Source: Pseudomonas fontis
GTDB lineage: Bacteria; Pseudomonadota; Gammaproteobacteria; Pseudomonadales; Pseudomonadaceae
Length of the DNA: 64,000 nt
Direction of reading: 5' to 3'
NCBI RefSeq assembly: GCF_028656955.1
Contig: NZ_JAMDGY010000024.1
Coordinates: 274,196 to 338,195 of the forward strand
The notes under the pieces are model-generated. The model did not search any database. It worked only from the letters and a program-made list of their open reading frames with translations, and was not told where the DNA came from. Each line of letters starts with the position of its first letter. Within the stretch, counting starts at the first letter, position 1. Positions 44,527 to 53,410 of this stretch are shown one piece after another. The position numbers and the translations under genes were made by a program.

Positions 44527-44542
44527 GTGTAGTTTTACTACA
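44527..44542. promoter_or_regulatory. HexR-like operator 1 (aceE promoter)
   Basis: TGTAGT-TTT-ACTACA is a perfect dyad of 15 bp that closely resembles the HexR consensus TGTAATTAAATTACA and the TTGT-N7-ACAA form described in P. putida. HexR responds to the Entner-Doudoroff intermediate KDPG. Assignment to HexR is inference. Confidence 0.55.
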
Positions 44543-44579
44543 AATCAAACCGTATTACATGCGTTGACAGTAAAAAAGC

Positions 44580-44595
44580 AGTAGTAAAACTACAC
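44580..44595. promoter_or_regulatory. HexR-like operator 2 (aceE promoter)
   Basis: AGTAGT-AAA-ACTACA repeats operator 1 in inverted orientation with one change. GTGTAGTTTTACTAC and its exact complement thus stand 39 bases apart and flank the presumed aceE promoter. Confidence 0.55.
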
Positions 44596-44800
44596 AAAAA
44601 AGGCTCGTGGCCACAGTTCGGGTTGTGGGATAAAACGATACCGGTGGTGAAAACCCGGTACTGAAAAGGTTTGCTGCGATGTTTCCTGCCAGAAAATCAG
44701 AATATTCAGCTATTTCTAACTTTTGTACGACAGTCCAACCGCTCGCCGGGTTCCCGGACGCCGTCGCTGCCTTCCTTTTCCCGCCGATCAAGGATAGACC

Positions 44801-47737
44801 ATGAGCCTGCCTTTGCTGGCCGATCTGCCAGACACCCTGCAACCCTTGGTCGGACGCAACGAGCAGTCGTTGCGTGCAGCGGTGGCCGCCGCTGAAAACC
44901 TTTCCATTGATCACTGGACGACAGAGCGCTGGAGCCATTTTGCTCGCGTAGCGGCGGCCAGTGAGTTCGTGCTGGAACAAAGCCTGCGCGACCCGGCCAT
45001 GCTCCTCGGCCTGGTGGCTGCTGGCGAGCTGGATCGGCCCTTTGCACGCGGTGAGCTGTGTGGCCAGGTGGCTGCTGCGGCGCTGGCCGCCAATACGGAA
45101 GACGAACTGGCGCGCAACCTGCGTCGCCAGCGCACTCGCCAGCAGGTGCGGATCATCTGGCGTGACCTGACCCGCCAGGCGGACCTGGTCCAGACCTGCC
45201 GCGACTTGTCCGACCTGGCCGACGCGTCTATCGACGAAGCCTATAAATGGCTGTACCCACGGCTGTGCGAACAGTTCGGCACGCCTACCGGCCACCGCAG
45301 CGGCGAGCCGCAGCACATGGTGGTGCTGGGCATGGGCAAGCTGGGCGCGGTGGAACTGAACCTGTCCTCGGACATCGACCTGATCTTCGCCTACCCCGAA
45401 GGCGGCGAAACCCAGGGCGTGAAGCGCTCGCTGGACAATCAGGAGTTCTTCACCCGGCTCGGCCAGCGGCTGATCAAGGCGCTGGACCCGATCACCGTCG
45501 ACGGCTTCGTGTTCCGCGTTGATATGCGCCTGCGCCCCTACGGCTCGGCCGGCGCGCTGGTGCTGAGCTTCAATGCACTGGAGCAGTACTACCAGGACCA
45601 GGGCCGCGACTGGGAACGCTACGCGATGATCAAGGCGCGGGTGGTGGCCGGTGACCAGGTGGCCGGCGCGCAGTTGCAGGACATGCTGCGCCCGTTCGTC
45701 TACCGGCGTTACCTGGACTTCTCGGCCATCGAGGCGCTGCGCACCATGAAGCAGCTGATCCAGCAGGAAGTGCGGCGCAAGGGCATGGCCGACAACATCA
45801 AGCTGGGCGCCGGCGGCATCCGCGAGGTCGAGTTCATCGCCCAGGCGTTCCAGCTGATTCACGGCGGGCGCGACCTGAGCCTGCAACAGCGGCCGTTGCT
45901 CAAGGTCCTGGCAACGCTGGAAGGGCAGGGCTACCTGCCGCCGGCAGTGATCACCGAGATGCGCGAAGGTTATGAGTTCCTGCGCTACACCGAGCACGCC
46001 ATCCAGGCCATCGCCGACCGCCAGACCCAGATGCTCCCGGAAGACGAGCTGAACCGTGCGCGCATCGCCTTCATGATGGGCTTCAAGGACTGGGGCAGCT
46101 TCCATGAACAACTGATGCACTGGCGTGGGCGTATCGACTGGCACTTCCGCCAGGTTATCGCCGACCCCGATGAGGACGAGGGCGAGGACGGTGAAGTGGT
46201 TGTGGGCGGCGAATGGCTGCCCCTGTGGGAAGAGGCCCAGGATGAAGAGGCTGCGTGTCGCCAGTTGAGCGACGCCGGTTTTGCCGATGCCGCCAAGGCG
46301 CTCAAGCAGCTCGCCGGCCTGCGTGCCAGCCCGCAGCTGCGCGCCATGCAGCGTCTCGGTCGCGAGCGGCTCGATGCCTTTATTCCGCGCTTGCTGGCCC
46401 AGGCGGTGGAGCACGATGACCCGGACCTGGTGCTGGAGCGCGTGTTGCCGCTGGTGGAAGCCGTGGCCCGGCGTTCGGCTTATCTGGTACTGCTCACGGA
46501 AAACCCCGGTGCCCTGCGCCGGCTGCTGACCCTGTGCGCCGCCAGCCCGTGGATCGCCGAACAGATCACCCGCTTCCCGCTGCTGCTCGATGAGTTGCTC
46601 AACGAAGGCCGGCTGTTCAGCCCGCCGCTGGCACCGGAGTTGGCGGCCGAGCTGCGCGAGCGCCTGACGCGCATCCCCGAAGACGACCTCGAACAGCAAA
46701 TGGAGGCCCTGCGCCATTTCAAACTGGCGCACAGCCTGCGCGTGGCGGCCTCGGAAATCGCCGGCAGCCTGCCGCTGATGAAAGTCAGCGACTACCTGAC
46801 CTGGCTGGCCGAGGCCATTCTCGACCAGGTGCTGGCCCTGGCCTGGCGCCAGAGTGTGGCGCGCCATGGCCAGCCCAAGCGCAGCGACGGCAGCCTGTGC
46901 GACCCGGGCTTCATTATCGTGGGCTACGGCAAAGTCGGCGGGATCGAACTCGGGCATGGCTCGGACCTGGACCTGGTGTTCATCCATGACGGCGACCCGC
47001 AGGCGGAAACCGACGGCGCCAAGCCAATCGACAGCGCGCAGTTCTTCACTCGCCTGGGCCAGCGGATCATCCACCTGCTGACCACCCAGACCAACTCCGG
47101 CCAGCTCTACGACGTGGACATGCGCCTGCGCCCCTCCGGTGCCTCGGGCTTGCTGGTCAGCTCGCTCGGCGCCTTCGAGCGCTACCAGCAGAACGAAGCC
47201 TGGACCTGGGAGCATCAAGCCCTGGTGCGCGCGCGGGTGCTGGTCGGCTGCAAGCAGGTGGGCGCAGCCTTCGAGGACGTGCGTGCGCGCATTCTCGGCC
47301 AGCCGCGCGACCTGCCCAAGCTGCAGGCCGAAGTCAGCGAGATGCGCGCCAAGATGCGTGACAACCTCGGCACCAAGGCCACGGCGGCGGGCACGGCGGC
47401 GAACGCCTTCGACCCCGGTGTTCCCTTCGATATCAAGCAGGATGCCGGTGGTATCGTCGATATTGAATTTATGGTGCAATACGCGGCCCTGGCCTGGTCC
47501 CACACGCACCCGGCGCTGTTGCGCTACACCGACAACATTCGCATCCTCGAGGGGCTTGAGGAGGTCGGGCTGATGCCCGCCAGCGATGCGGTGCTGCTGC
47601 GTGAGGTGTACAAGGCGTTCCGCTCGGCCGCGCACCGTCAGGCCTTGCAGAAACAGGCCGGGGTGATCGACGCCGGGCAGTTCGCCAACGAACGCCGAGA
47701 TGTACGGCGGATCTGGGCTGAACTAGGGTTGAGCTGA
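44801..47737 (+). CDS. glnE: Bifunctional glutamine synthetase adenylyltransferase/deadenylyltransferase
   Basis: A 978-aa enzyme with two nucleotidyltransferase domains. The N-terminal (deadenylylating) site has MGKLGAVELNLSSDIDLIF (about 182) and the C-terminal (adenylylating) site has YGKVGGIELGHGSDLDLVF (about 708). It sets glutamine synthetase activity in response to PII and glutamine. Full length for the family. The ribosome site AAGGA lies about 7 bases upstream. Confidence 0.95.
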   Translation: MSLPLLADLPDTLQPLVGRNEQSLRAAVAAAENLSIDHWTTERWSHFARVAAASEFVLEQSLRDPAMLLGLVAAGELDRPFARGELCGQVAAAALAANTEDELARNLRRQRTRQQVRIIWRDLTRQADLVQTCRDLSDLADASIDEAYKWLYPRLCEQFGTPTGHRSGEPQHMVVLGMGKLGAVELNLSSDIDLIFAYPEGGETQGVKRSLDNQEFFTRLGQRLIKALDPITVDGFVFRVDMRLRPYGSAGALVLSFNALEQYYQDQGRDWERYAMIKARVVAGDQVAGAQLQDMLRPFVYRRYLDFSAIEALRTMKQLIQQEVRRKGMADNIKLGAGGIREVEFIAQAFQLIHGGRDLSLQQRPLLKVLATLEGQGYLPPAVITEMREGYEFLRYTEHAIQAIADRQTQMLPEDELNRARIAFMMGFKDWGSFHEQLMHWRGRIDWHFRQVIADPDEDEGEDGEVVVGGEWLPLWEEAQDEEAACRQLSDAGFADAAKALKQLAGLRASPQLRAMQRLGRERLDAFIPRLLAQAVEHDDPDLVLERVLPLVEAVARRSAYLVLLTENPGALRRLLTLCAASPWIAEQITRFPLLLDELLNEGRLFSPPLAPELAAELRERLTRIPEDDLEQQMEALRHFKLAHSLRVAASEIAGSLPLMKVSDYLTWLAEAILDQVLALAWRQSVARHGQPKRSDGSLCDPGFIIVGYGKVGGIELGHGSDLDLVFIHDGDPQAETDGAKPIDSAQFFTRLGQRIIHLLTTQTNSGQLYDVDMRLRPSGASGLLVSSLGAFERYQQNEAWTWEHQALVRARVLVGCKQVGAAFEDVRARILGQPRDLPKLQAEVSEMRAKMRDNLGTKATAAGTAANAFDPGVPFDIKQDAGGIVDIEFMVQYAALAWSHTHPALLRYTDNIRILEGLEEVGLMPASDAVLLREVYKAFRSAAHRQALQKQAGVIDAGQFANERRDVRRIWAELGLS

Positions 47738-47890
47738 ATTCACGCAGGCGGTTCAGGCGGCAGGAAGCTGGCCACGACCACAGCCCTCACTGAGTGGCGT
47801 ACACTGGTCGCATCAAGCCTGATTATAAAGAGGGGAGGCCAGGCTGTTGGCAAACAGGCTGCAGCCTCCCTGATCGTTTCTGGATAAAGC

Positions 47891-48940
47891 ATGAGAATTT
47901 TGATCATTGGGCCCAGCTGGGTGGGCGACATGGTAATGGCCCAGACGCTGTTCCAGGTCCTGAAGCAGCGTCACCCCGAGTGCGTGATCGATGTGCTGGC
48001 GCCCGAATGGAGCCGGCCTATCCTCGAGCGCATGCCTGAAGTGCGCCAGGCCTTGAGCTTCCCGCTCGGCCACGGCGCGCTGGAACTGGCTACGCGGCGC
48101 ACCCTCGGCAAGTCCCTGGCCGGCCAGTACGACCAGGCGATCCTGCTGCCCAACTCGCTCAAGTCGGCGCTGGTGCCGTTCTTTGCCGGCATCAAGCAGC
48201 GCACCGGCTGGCGCGGCGAGTTCCGCTACGGTTTGCTCAATGATGTGCGCAAGCTGGATAAAGCCCGTTATCCGCTGATGATCGAGCGCTTCATGGCCCT
48301 GGCCTACCCGCCAGGTACCGACCTGCCCAAGCCGTACCCACGCCCGAGCCTGCAGATCGAAGCGGCCAGCCGAGATGCCGCGCTGGCCAAGTTCGGCTTG
48401 GCCCTGGACCGCCCGGTATTGGCCCTGTGCCCCGGCGCCGAGTTCGGCGAAGCCAAGCGCTGGCCGTCCGAGCACTACGCCAAGGTCGCCGAGATCAAGA
48501 TCCGCGAAGGCTGGCAGGTGTGGCTGTTCGGCTCGAAGAATGACCACGCGGTGGGTGAGTCGATCCGTGAGCGGCTGATCCCGGGCCTGCGCGAAGAGTC
48601 GATGAACCTCAGCGGTGAAACCTCGCTGGCCGAGGCCATCGACCTGCTGTCGTGCAGCGATGCCGTGGTGTCCAACGACTCCGGCCTGATGCACGTGGCC
48701 GCCGCGCTGAACCGCCCGCTGGTGGCTGTCTACGGCTCGACCTCGCCAGGCTTCACCCCGCCGCTGGCCGACCAGGTCGAAGTCGTGCGCCTGGGCCTGG
48801 AATGCAGCCCGTGCTTTGAGCGTACTTGCCGTTTCGGCCACTACAACTGCCTGCGCCAGCTGGAACCCGAGGCGGTCGCCGCGGCGTTGCAGCGGCTCGA
48901 TGGCCCGTCGCTGGTCGATGTCATGGCCGAGGTCGATTAA
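47891..48940 (+). CDS. waaF: ADP-heptose:LPS heptosyltransferase II
   Basis: A 349-aa GT9 glycosyltransferase that adds the second heptose to the LPS inner core. It begins MRILIIGPSWVGDMVMAQ, with LCPGAEFGEAKRWP (about 178) and the C-terminal SNDSGLMHVAAALNRPLVAVYGSTSP donor-binding motif. It is first gene of the core-LPS operon and lies one base before waaC. Acts on the cytoplasmic face of the inner membrane. Confidence 0.95.
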   Translation: MRILIIGPSWVGDMVMAQTLFQVLKQRHPECVIDVLAPEWSRPILERMPEVRQALSFPLGHGALELATRRTLGKSLAGQYDQAILLPNSLKSALVPFFAGIKQRTGWRGEFRYGLLNDVRKLDKARYPLMIERFMALAYPPGTDLPKPYPRPSLQIEAASRDAALAKFGLALDRPVLALCPGAEFGEAKRWPSEHYAKVAEIKIREGWQVWLFGSKNDHAVGESIRERLIPGLREESMNLSGETSLAEAIDLLSCSDAVVSNDSGLMHVAAALNRPLVAVYGSTSPGFTPPLADQVEVVRLGLECSPCFERTCRFGHYNCLRQLEPEAVAAALQRLDGPSLVDVMAEVD

Positions 48941-48941
48941 G

Positions 48942-50000
48942 TTGCGGGTACTGCTGATCAAGACCACTTCCCTGGGCGATGTGATCCATGCGCTTCCGGC
49001 GCTGACCGACGCTGCCCGGATGATCCCCGGCATCCGCTTCGACTGGGTTGTCGAAGAAGGCTTTGCCGAGATCCCCAGCTGGCACCCTGCGGTCGACCGG
49101 GTCATCCCGGTGGCCATCCGGCGCTGGCGCAAGAACCTCTGGCAGACCTTCAAGAGCGGCGAATGGCGCCAGTTCAAGCAGCGTGTGCGCGAGCAGAAGT
49201 ACGACCTGGTGATCGATGCCCAGGGCCTGGTGAAAAGTGCCTGGCTGACCCGTTACGTCAAGGCGCCGGTCGCCGGCCTGGACCGTTACTCGGCCCGTGA
49301 AGGGCTGTCCAGCCGCTTCTACGACCGCCGTCTGTCGGTTGCCCGTGGCCAGCATGCCGTGGAGCGGGTACGCCAGCTGTTCGGTTTGGCGCTGGGTTAT
49401 GACCTGCCCTCGGGCGTGGGCGATTACGGCCTGGACCGCAGCCGCCTGGAAACCATCGGCGCCGCGCCGTACGTGGTGTTCCTGCATGGCACCACCTGGG
49501 ACACCAAGCACTGGCCGGAAGCCTATTGGCGCCAATTGGCCGAACGGCTGGGCCGCGCCGGGCTGAATATCTGCCTGCCGTGGGGCAACCCGGTCGAGAA
49601 GGCCCGCGCCGAACGCATTGCCGAGGGCTTGAAGAACGCCACGGTACTGCCCAAGTTGAACCTGGCGGGGGTCGCCCGCGTGCTGGCCTCGGCCAAGGCC
49701 TGCGTGGCGGTCGATACCGGCCTTGGGCATTTGGCGGCGGCACTGGATGTGCCGACCCTGTCACTGTTCGGCCCCACCAACCCGGGCCTGACCGGTGCCT
49801 ACGGCAAGTCGCAGGTGCACCTGGCCAGCGATTTCGCCTGCGCCCCGTGCCTGCAAAAGAAATGTACCTATAAACCGAGTGCCGAGGATCAGCGCCGGTT
49901 CGATCTCAAACGTGAGTGGCCGTTGTGCTTCACTCGCCTGAATCCCGAGCGTGTAGCGAGCCAGTTGAGCGCGTTGCTGCGGGCTGAGGATGTTCATTGA
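48942..50000 (+). CDS. waaC: ADP-heptose:LPS heptosyltransferase I
   Basis: A 352-aa GT9 enzyme that adds the first heptose to Kdo-lipid A. The start is TTG at 48942 (LRVLLIKTTSLGDVIHALPAL), one base after the waaF stop; no better ATG exists, since in-frame upstream sequence belongs to waaF. Donor-binding motifs are LHGTTWDTKHWPEAYW and VDTGLGHLAAALDVPTLSLFGPTNP. It overlaps waaG by one base. Confidence 0.94.
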   Translation: MRVLLIKTTSLGDVIHALPALTDAARMIPGIRFDWVVEEGFAEIPSWHPAVDRVIPVAIRRWRKNLWQTFKSGEWRQFKQRVREQKYDLVIDAQGLVKSAWLTRYVKAPVAGLDRYSAREGLSSRFYDRRLSVARGQHAVERVRQLFGLALGYDLPSGVGDYGLDRSRLETIGAAPYVVFLHGTTWDTKHWPEAYWRQLAERLGRAGLNICLPWGNPVEKARAERIAEGLKNATVLPKLNLAGVARVLASAKACVAVDTGLGHLAAALDVPTLSLFGPTNPGLTGAYGKSQVHLASDFACAPCLQKKCTYKPSAEDQRRFDLKREWPLCFTRLNPERVASQLSALLRAEDVH

Positions 50001-51124
50001 TGCAACTGGCCTTTGTGCTCTACAAGTATTTCCCCTTCGGCGGCCTGCAGCGCGACTTCATGCGCATTGCCCTGGAGTGCCAGGCGCGTGGGCATCAGAT
50101 CCGTGTCTACACGCTGATCTGGGAAGGCGACGTGCCGCCCGGCTTCGAAGTGCTGGTGGCACCGGTCAAGGCGCTGTTCAACCATCGGCGCAACGAGAAA
50201 CTCAGCGCCTGGATGGAAGCGGACCTGGCCAAGCGCCCGGTCGACCGCCTGATCGGCTTCAACAAGATGCCCGGGCTGGACGTGTACTACGCCGCCGACG
50301 GTTGCTTTGAAGACAAGGCGCAGAACCTGCGCCATTCGCTGTACCGGCGCTGGGGCCGTTACCGGCATTTTGCCGAGTACGAGCGGGCGGTGTTCGCCAA
50401 GGACGCCAAGACCGAGATCCTGATGATCTCCGAAGTCCAGCAGCCGCTGTTCATCAAGCACTACGACACCCCGGCGGAACGCTTCCACCTGTTGCCGCCG
50501 GGCATTTCGCAAGACCGCCGGGCGCCGGCCAATGCCGCCGAGATTCGCGCCGAGTTCCGCCGCGAGTTCAAGCTGGCAGACGATGAGCTGCTGCTGGTGC
50601 AGATCGGTTCGGGCTTCAAGACCAAGGGCGTGGACCGCAGCCTCAAGGCCCTGGCGGCCTTGCCGTCGGCCCTGCGCAAGCGCACCCGGTTGATGGTCAT
50701 CGGCCAGGACGACCCCAAGGTCTTCCAGCTGCAGAGCGCGGCCCTGGGCCTGGGTGAGCAGGTGCAGTTCCTCAAGGGGCGCAGCGATATCCCGCGCTTC
50801 CTGCTCGGTGCTGATTTGCTGATCCACCCGGCCTACAACGAGAACACCGGTACGGTGTTGCTCGAAGCGCTGGTGGCCGGCCTGCCGGTGCTGGTTTCGG
50901 CGGTCTGCGGTTACGCCCATTACATTGCCGAGGCCGACAGCGGCCTGGTGCTCGACGAGCCGTTCGAGCAGGAGCAGCTCAATCGCTACCTGCAACGGAT
51001 GCTCGAAGACGACGGCGCGCGTGCCAATTGGGCGCGCAATGGCCTGGCCTTCGCTGACAGCGCCGATCTGTACAGCATGCCGCAGCACGCTGCGGACGTG
51101 ATCCTGGCACAGGAGCCTGCATGA
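50000..51124 (+). CDS. waaG: LPS core glucosyltransferase WaaG
   Basis: A 374-aa GT4 glycosyltransferase. It begins MQLAFVLYKYFPFGGLQRD and has the nucleotide-sugar motif HPAYNENTGTVLLEALVAGLPVL near 270, with the family's E-x7-E glutamates. In Pseudomonas the WaaG product sits at the inner/outer core boundary. The start overlaps the waaC stop (TGATG), and its own stop overlaps waaP (ATGA). Confidence 0.93.
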   Translation: MQLAFVLYKYFPFGGLQRDFMRIALECQARGHQIRVYTLIWEGDVPPGFEVLVAPVKALFNHRRNEKLSAWMEADLAKRPVDRLIGFNKMPGLDVYYAADGCFEDKAQNLRHSLYRRWGRYRHFAEYERAVFAKDAKTEILMISEVQQPLFIKHYDTPAERFHLLPPGISQDRRAPANAAEIRAEFRREFKLADDELLLVQIGSGFKTKGVDRSLKALAALPSALRKRTRLMVIGQDDPKVFQLQSAALGLGEQVQFLKGRSDIPRFLLGADLLIHPAYNENTGTVLLEALVAGLPVLVSAVCGYAHYIAEADSGLVLDEPFEQEQLNRYLQRMLEDDGARANWARNGLAFADSADLYSMPQHAADVILAQEPA

Positions 51125-51927
51125 AACTGATATTGGCTGAACCGTTCAAACAGCTGTGGGCCCAGCGTGACGCCTTCGAGGCCGTGGAGGCCCTGCAAGG
51201 CGAGGTCTACCGCGAGCTGGAAGGCCGCCGCACGCTGCGCACCGAAGTCGACGGGCGTGGCTACTTCGTCAAGATCCACCGTGGCATTGGCTGGGGCGAG
51301 ATCTTCAAGAACCTGTTCACCGCCAAGTTGCCGGTACTCGGTGCCCGCCAGGAATGGCAGGCCATCCAGCGCCTGCACCAGGTCGGCGTGCCGACCATGA
51401 CCGCGGTCGCCTATGGCGAGCGCGGCAGCAACCCGGCGCAGCAGCATTCGTTCATCGTCACCGAAGAGCTGGCGCCGACCGTCAGCCTCGAAGACTTCAG
51501 CATCGATTGGGTCAAGCAGCCGCCGCAGCCCCGCCTCAAGCGGGCGCTGATCGGCGAAGTGGCACGCATGACCGGCATGATGCACCGCGCCGGCGTGAAC
51601 CACCGCGACTGCTACATCTGCCACTTCCTGCTGCACACCGACAAGCCGGTGACGGCGGAAGATTTCAAGCTGTCGGTGATTGACCTGCACCGCGCCCAGA
51701 CCCGCGCGAGCATCTCCCGCCGCTGGCGTGACAAGGACCTGGCCGCGCTGTATTTCTCGGCGCTGGACATCGGCCTGACCCGACGCGACAAGCTGCGCTT
51801 CCTGCGTGGTTACTTCCAGCAGCCGCTGCGCCAGATCCTCGCCGAGGAAGCTGCACTGCTGCGCTGGCTGGAGGGTAAGGCACAGAAGCTCTACGAGCGT
51901 AAACAACGGTATGGGGATGCGCTCTGA
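51121..51927 (+). CDS. waaP: LPS core heptose(I) kinase WaaP
   Basis: A 268-aa kinase-fold enzyme that phosphorylates the first core heptose. The catalytic loop is NHRDCYICHFLL (D163), with metal-binding VIDLHRAQ. The phosphate groups it adds stabilise the outer membrane; waaP is essential in P. aeruginosa. It overlaps its neighbours on both sides, so it is tightly coupled to waaG and the next kinase. Confidence 0.94.
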   Translation: MKLILAEPFKQLWAQRDAFEAVEALQGEVYRELEGRRTLRTEVDGRGYFVKIHRGIGWGEIFKNLFTAKLPVLGARQEWQAIQRLHQVGVPTMTAVAYGERGSNPAQQHSFIVTEELAPTVSLEDFSIDWVKQPPQPRLKRALIGEVARMTGMMHRAGVNHRDCYICHFLLHTDKPVTAEDFKLSVIDLHRAQTRASISRRWRDKDLAALYFSALDIGLTRRDKLRFLRGYFQQPLRQILAEEAALLRWLEGKAQKLYERKQRYGDAL

Positions 51928-52661
51928 TGGCGGGTTGGACACTGGAGCCTGCGTACGCGGCCCTGGCGAAGGATTTTGGCAGTATCGAAGCGGTGTTCGC
52001 CCTTGAGGGCGAGCGCCTGACCCGTGACCCGCTGAGCGAAGTGATTCGCGTCGAGCGCGATGGGGTCAACTATTACGTCAAGCGCTACACCGGGGCGGGC
52101 AAGGGCCTGCGCCGCTACGTCGGGCGGCCGCGCATCAAGGCCGAGTGGCAGAACCTCAAGCAGTTCGCCAAGTGGGGCATCCCCACCGCTGAAGTGGTGG
52201 CCTGTGGCCTGGAGCGCAACGGTGTCGCGTTCGGTCGCGGGGCGATGATCACCCGTGAGCTGCCGCGTACCGAAGACCTCTCGGCGCTGGCCGAGCGCAA
52301 TGATGCGCGGCTGTCCGACCCACGCTGGGTCGATCACGTCAGCCAGCAGATCGCCCGGCACACGCGGATGATGCACGATCACCGGTTCACCCATAACGAC
52401 CTGAAATGGCGCAACCTGCTGGTCGATGATCAGGGGACCATATTCTTCATCGACTGCCCGACCGGGGATTTCTGGATCGGCTTCATGCTGCGCTACCGGA
52501 TCACCAAGGACCTGGCGTGCCTGGACAAGGTGGCCAAGTATCACCTGTCGGCCACCCAGCGCCTGCGCTTCTACCTGCAATACCGGCGCCGTGAGCGCCT
52601 GAATGCGGCAGACAAGCGACGTGTGCGGCACATCGTGACGTTTTTCGAGGGACGCGAATGA
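51927..52661 (+). CDS. wapP: LPS core kinase, WapP-like (InaA/RfaP family)
   Basis: A 244-aa kinase-fold protein of the lipopolysaccharide kinase (Kdo/WaaP/InaA) family. The catalytic loop is FTHNDLKWRNLLVD (D158) and the metal-binding aspartate is in FFIDCPTGDF. By position it matches PA5008 (wapP), thought to phosphorylate the second core heptose. Catalytic residues are intact. Confidence 0.85.
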   Translation: MAGWTLEPAYAALAKDFGSIEAVFALEGERLTRDPLSEVIRVERDGVNYYVKRYTGAGKGLRRYVGRPRIKAEWQNLKQFAKWGIPTAEVVACGLERNGVAFGRGAMITRELPRTEDLSALAERNDARLSDPRWVDHVSQQIARHTRMMHDHRFTHNDLKWRNLLVDDQGTIFFIDCPTGDFWIGFMLRYRITKDLACLDKVAKYHLSATQRLRFYLQYRRRERLNAADKRRVRHIVTFFEGRE

Positions 52662-53410
52662 CTGATTTCCTGGCCAGCGCCGAGACGGCGCTGCTTGAGC
52701 GCCATGGCCTGAACGGCTTCGATCAGCTGTGGACACTGCAACTGGACGCGGTGGACGAGCCCAATACCGGTCGGGGCGGCTGGAGCAGCGTGTTCCGCCT
52801 TGAGCTGGAGGGCAAGGGCTACTACCTCAAGCGCCAGAGCGACTACCTGACGCGCACCTTGCACCGCCCATTCGGCGAGCCGACCTTCGCCCGCGAATTC
52901 CGCAATATCAGCCGTTACGAAAAGCTGCAGATTCCCGCCTTGCAGGCGGTGTACTACGGCGAGCGCAAGGTGGCCGGCGAGTACCGGGCGATCCTCATGA
53001 CCCGGGCGCTGGACGAGTGGAGTGACCTCGACCATCTGCTCGGCGAATGGCCGCAGCTGAGCCTTGAGCAGCGCCAGGGCATCCTGCGGGCCAGTGGCAA
53101 GCTGGCGCGCACCGTGCACGCGGCTGGCCAGGTGCATGGCTGTTTCTACCCCAAGCATATTTTCCTGCGTGAGCGCGGCGATGGCTGGCAGGCGCAACTG
53201 ATCGACCTGGAGAAAACCCGCCCGCTGATTTTCGGCATGCGTGATCGCCTGAAGGACCTGGAGCCGTTGCTGCGTCGCGCGCCGATGTGGAGCGAAAGCG
53301 AGGTGCGCCTGATGCTCTCGGCGTACCTGGAGCAGCCGGCGGACAGCACCTTGGTCGACACCTGGTTGCAGCGCCTGCTGCGTCGCCGTCGTGAAAAAGA
53401 GGCTCGTTGA
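52658..53410 (+). CDS. wapQ: LPS kinase-like protein, WapQ-like, catalytic Asp replaced
   Basis: A 250-aa member of the same kinase-like family. The catalytic loop reads QVHGCFYPKHIFLRE, so the expected aspartate is C162, while the later LIDLEKTRP metal-binding aspartate is kept. By position it corresponds to PA5007 (wapQ). It may be a pseudokinase or use an altered mechanism. It overlaps both neighbours (ATGA and TGATG). Confidence 0.82.
   Translation: MTDFLASAETALLERHGLNGFDQLWTLQLDAVDEPNTGRGGWSSVFRLELEGKGYYLKRQSDYLTRTLHRPFGEPTFAREFRNISRYEKLQIPALQAVYYGERKVAGEYRAILMTRALDEWSDLDHLLGEWPQLSLEQRQGILRASGKLARTVHAAGQVHGCFYPKHIFLRERGDGWQAQLIDLEKTRPLIFGMRDRLKDLEPLLRRAPMWSESEVRLMLSAYLEQPADSTLVDTWLQRLLRRRREKEAR

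Larger units (their letters stand above)
44417..44800. promoter_or_regulatory. Divergent aceE/glnE control region
   Basis: This 384-base gap is AT-rich in its middle. It contains the paired dyads at 44527-44595 and possible promoter elements on both strands (a TAATAC on the aceE strand between the dyads; TTGACA at 44564-44569 on the other strand). The glnE half has no recognisable motif apart from its ribosome site. Confidence 0.6.

Noticed and set aside
41894..44584. Very long open frame on the plus strand opposite aceE
   Set aside because: It is the antisense shadow of aceE in GC-rich DNA; it has no family-like sequence, and aceE itself is full length with all motifs.
44555..47635. Long open frame on the minus strand opposite glnE
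   Set aside because: Antisense shadow of glnE; low-complexity His/Gln/Ala composition and no domain.
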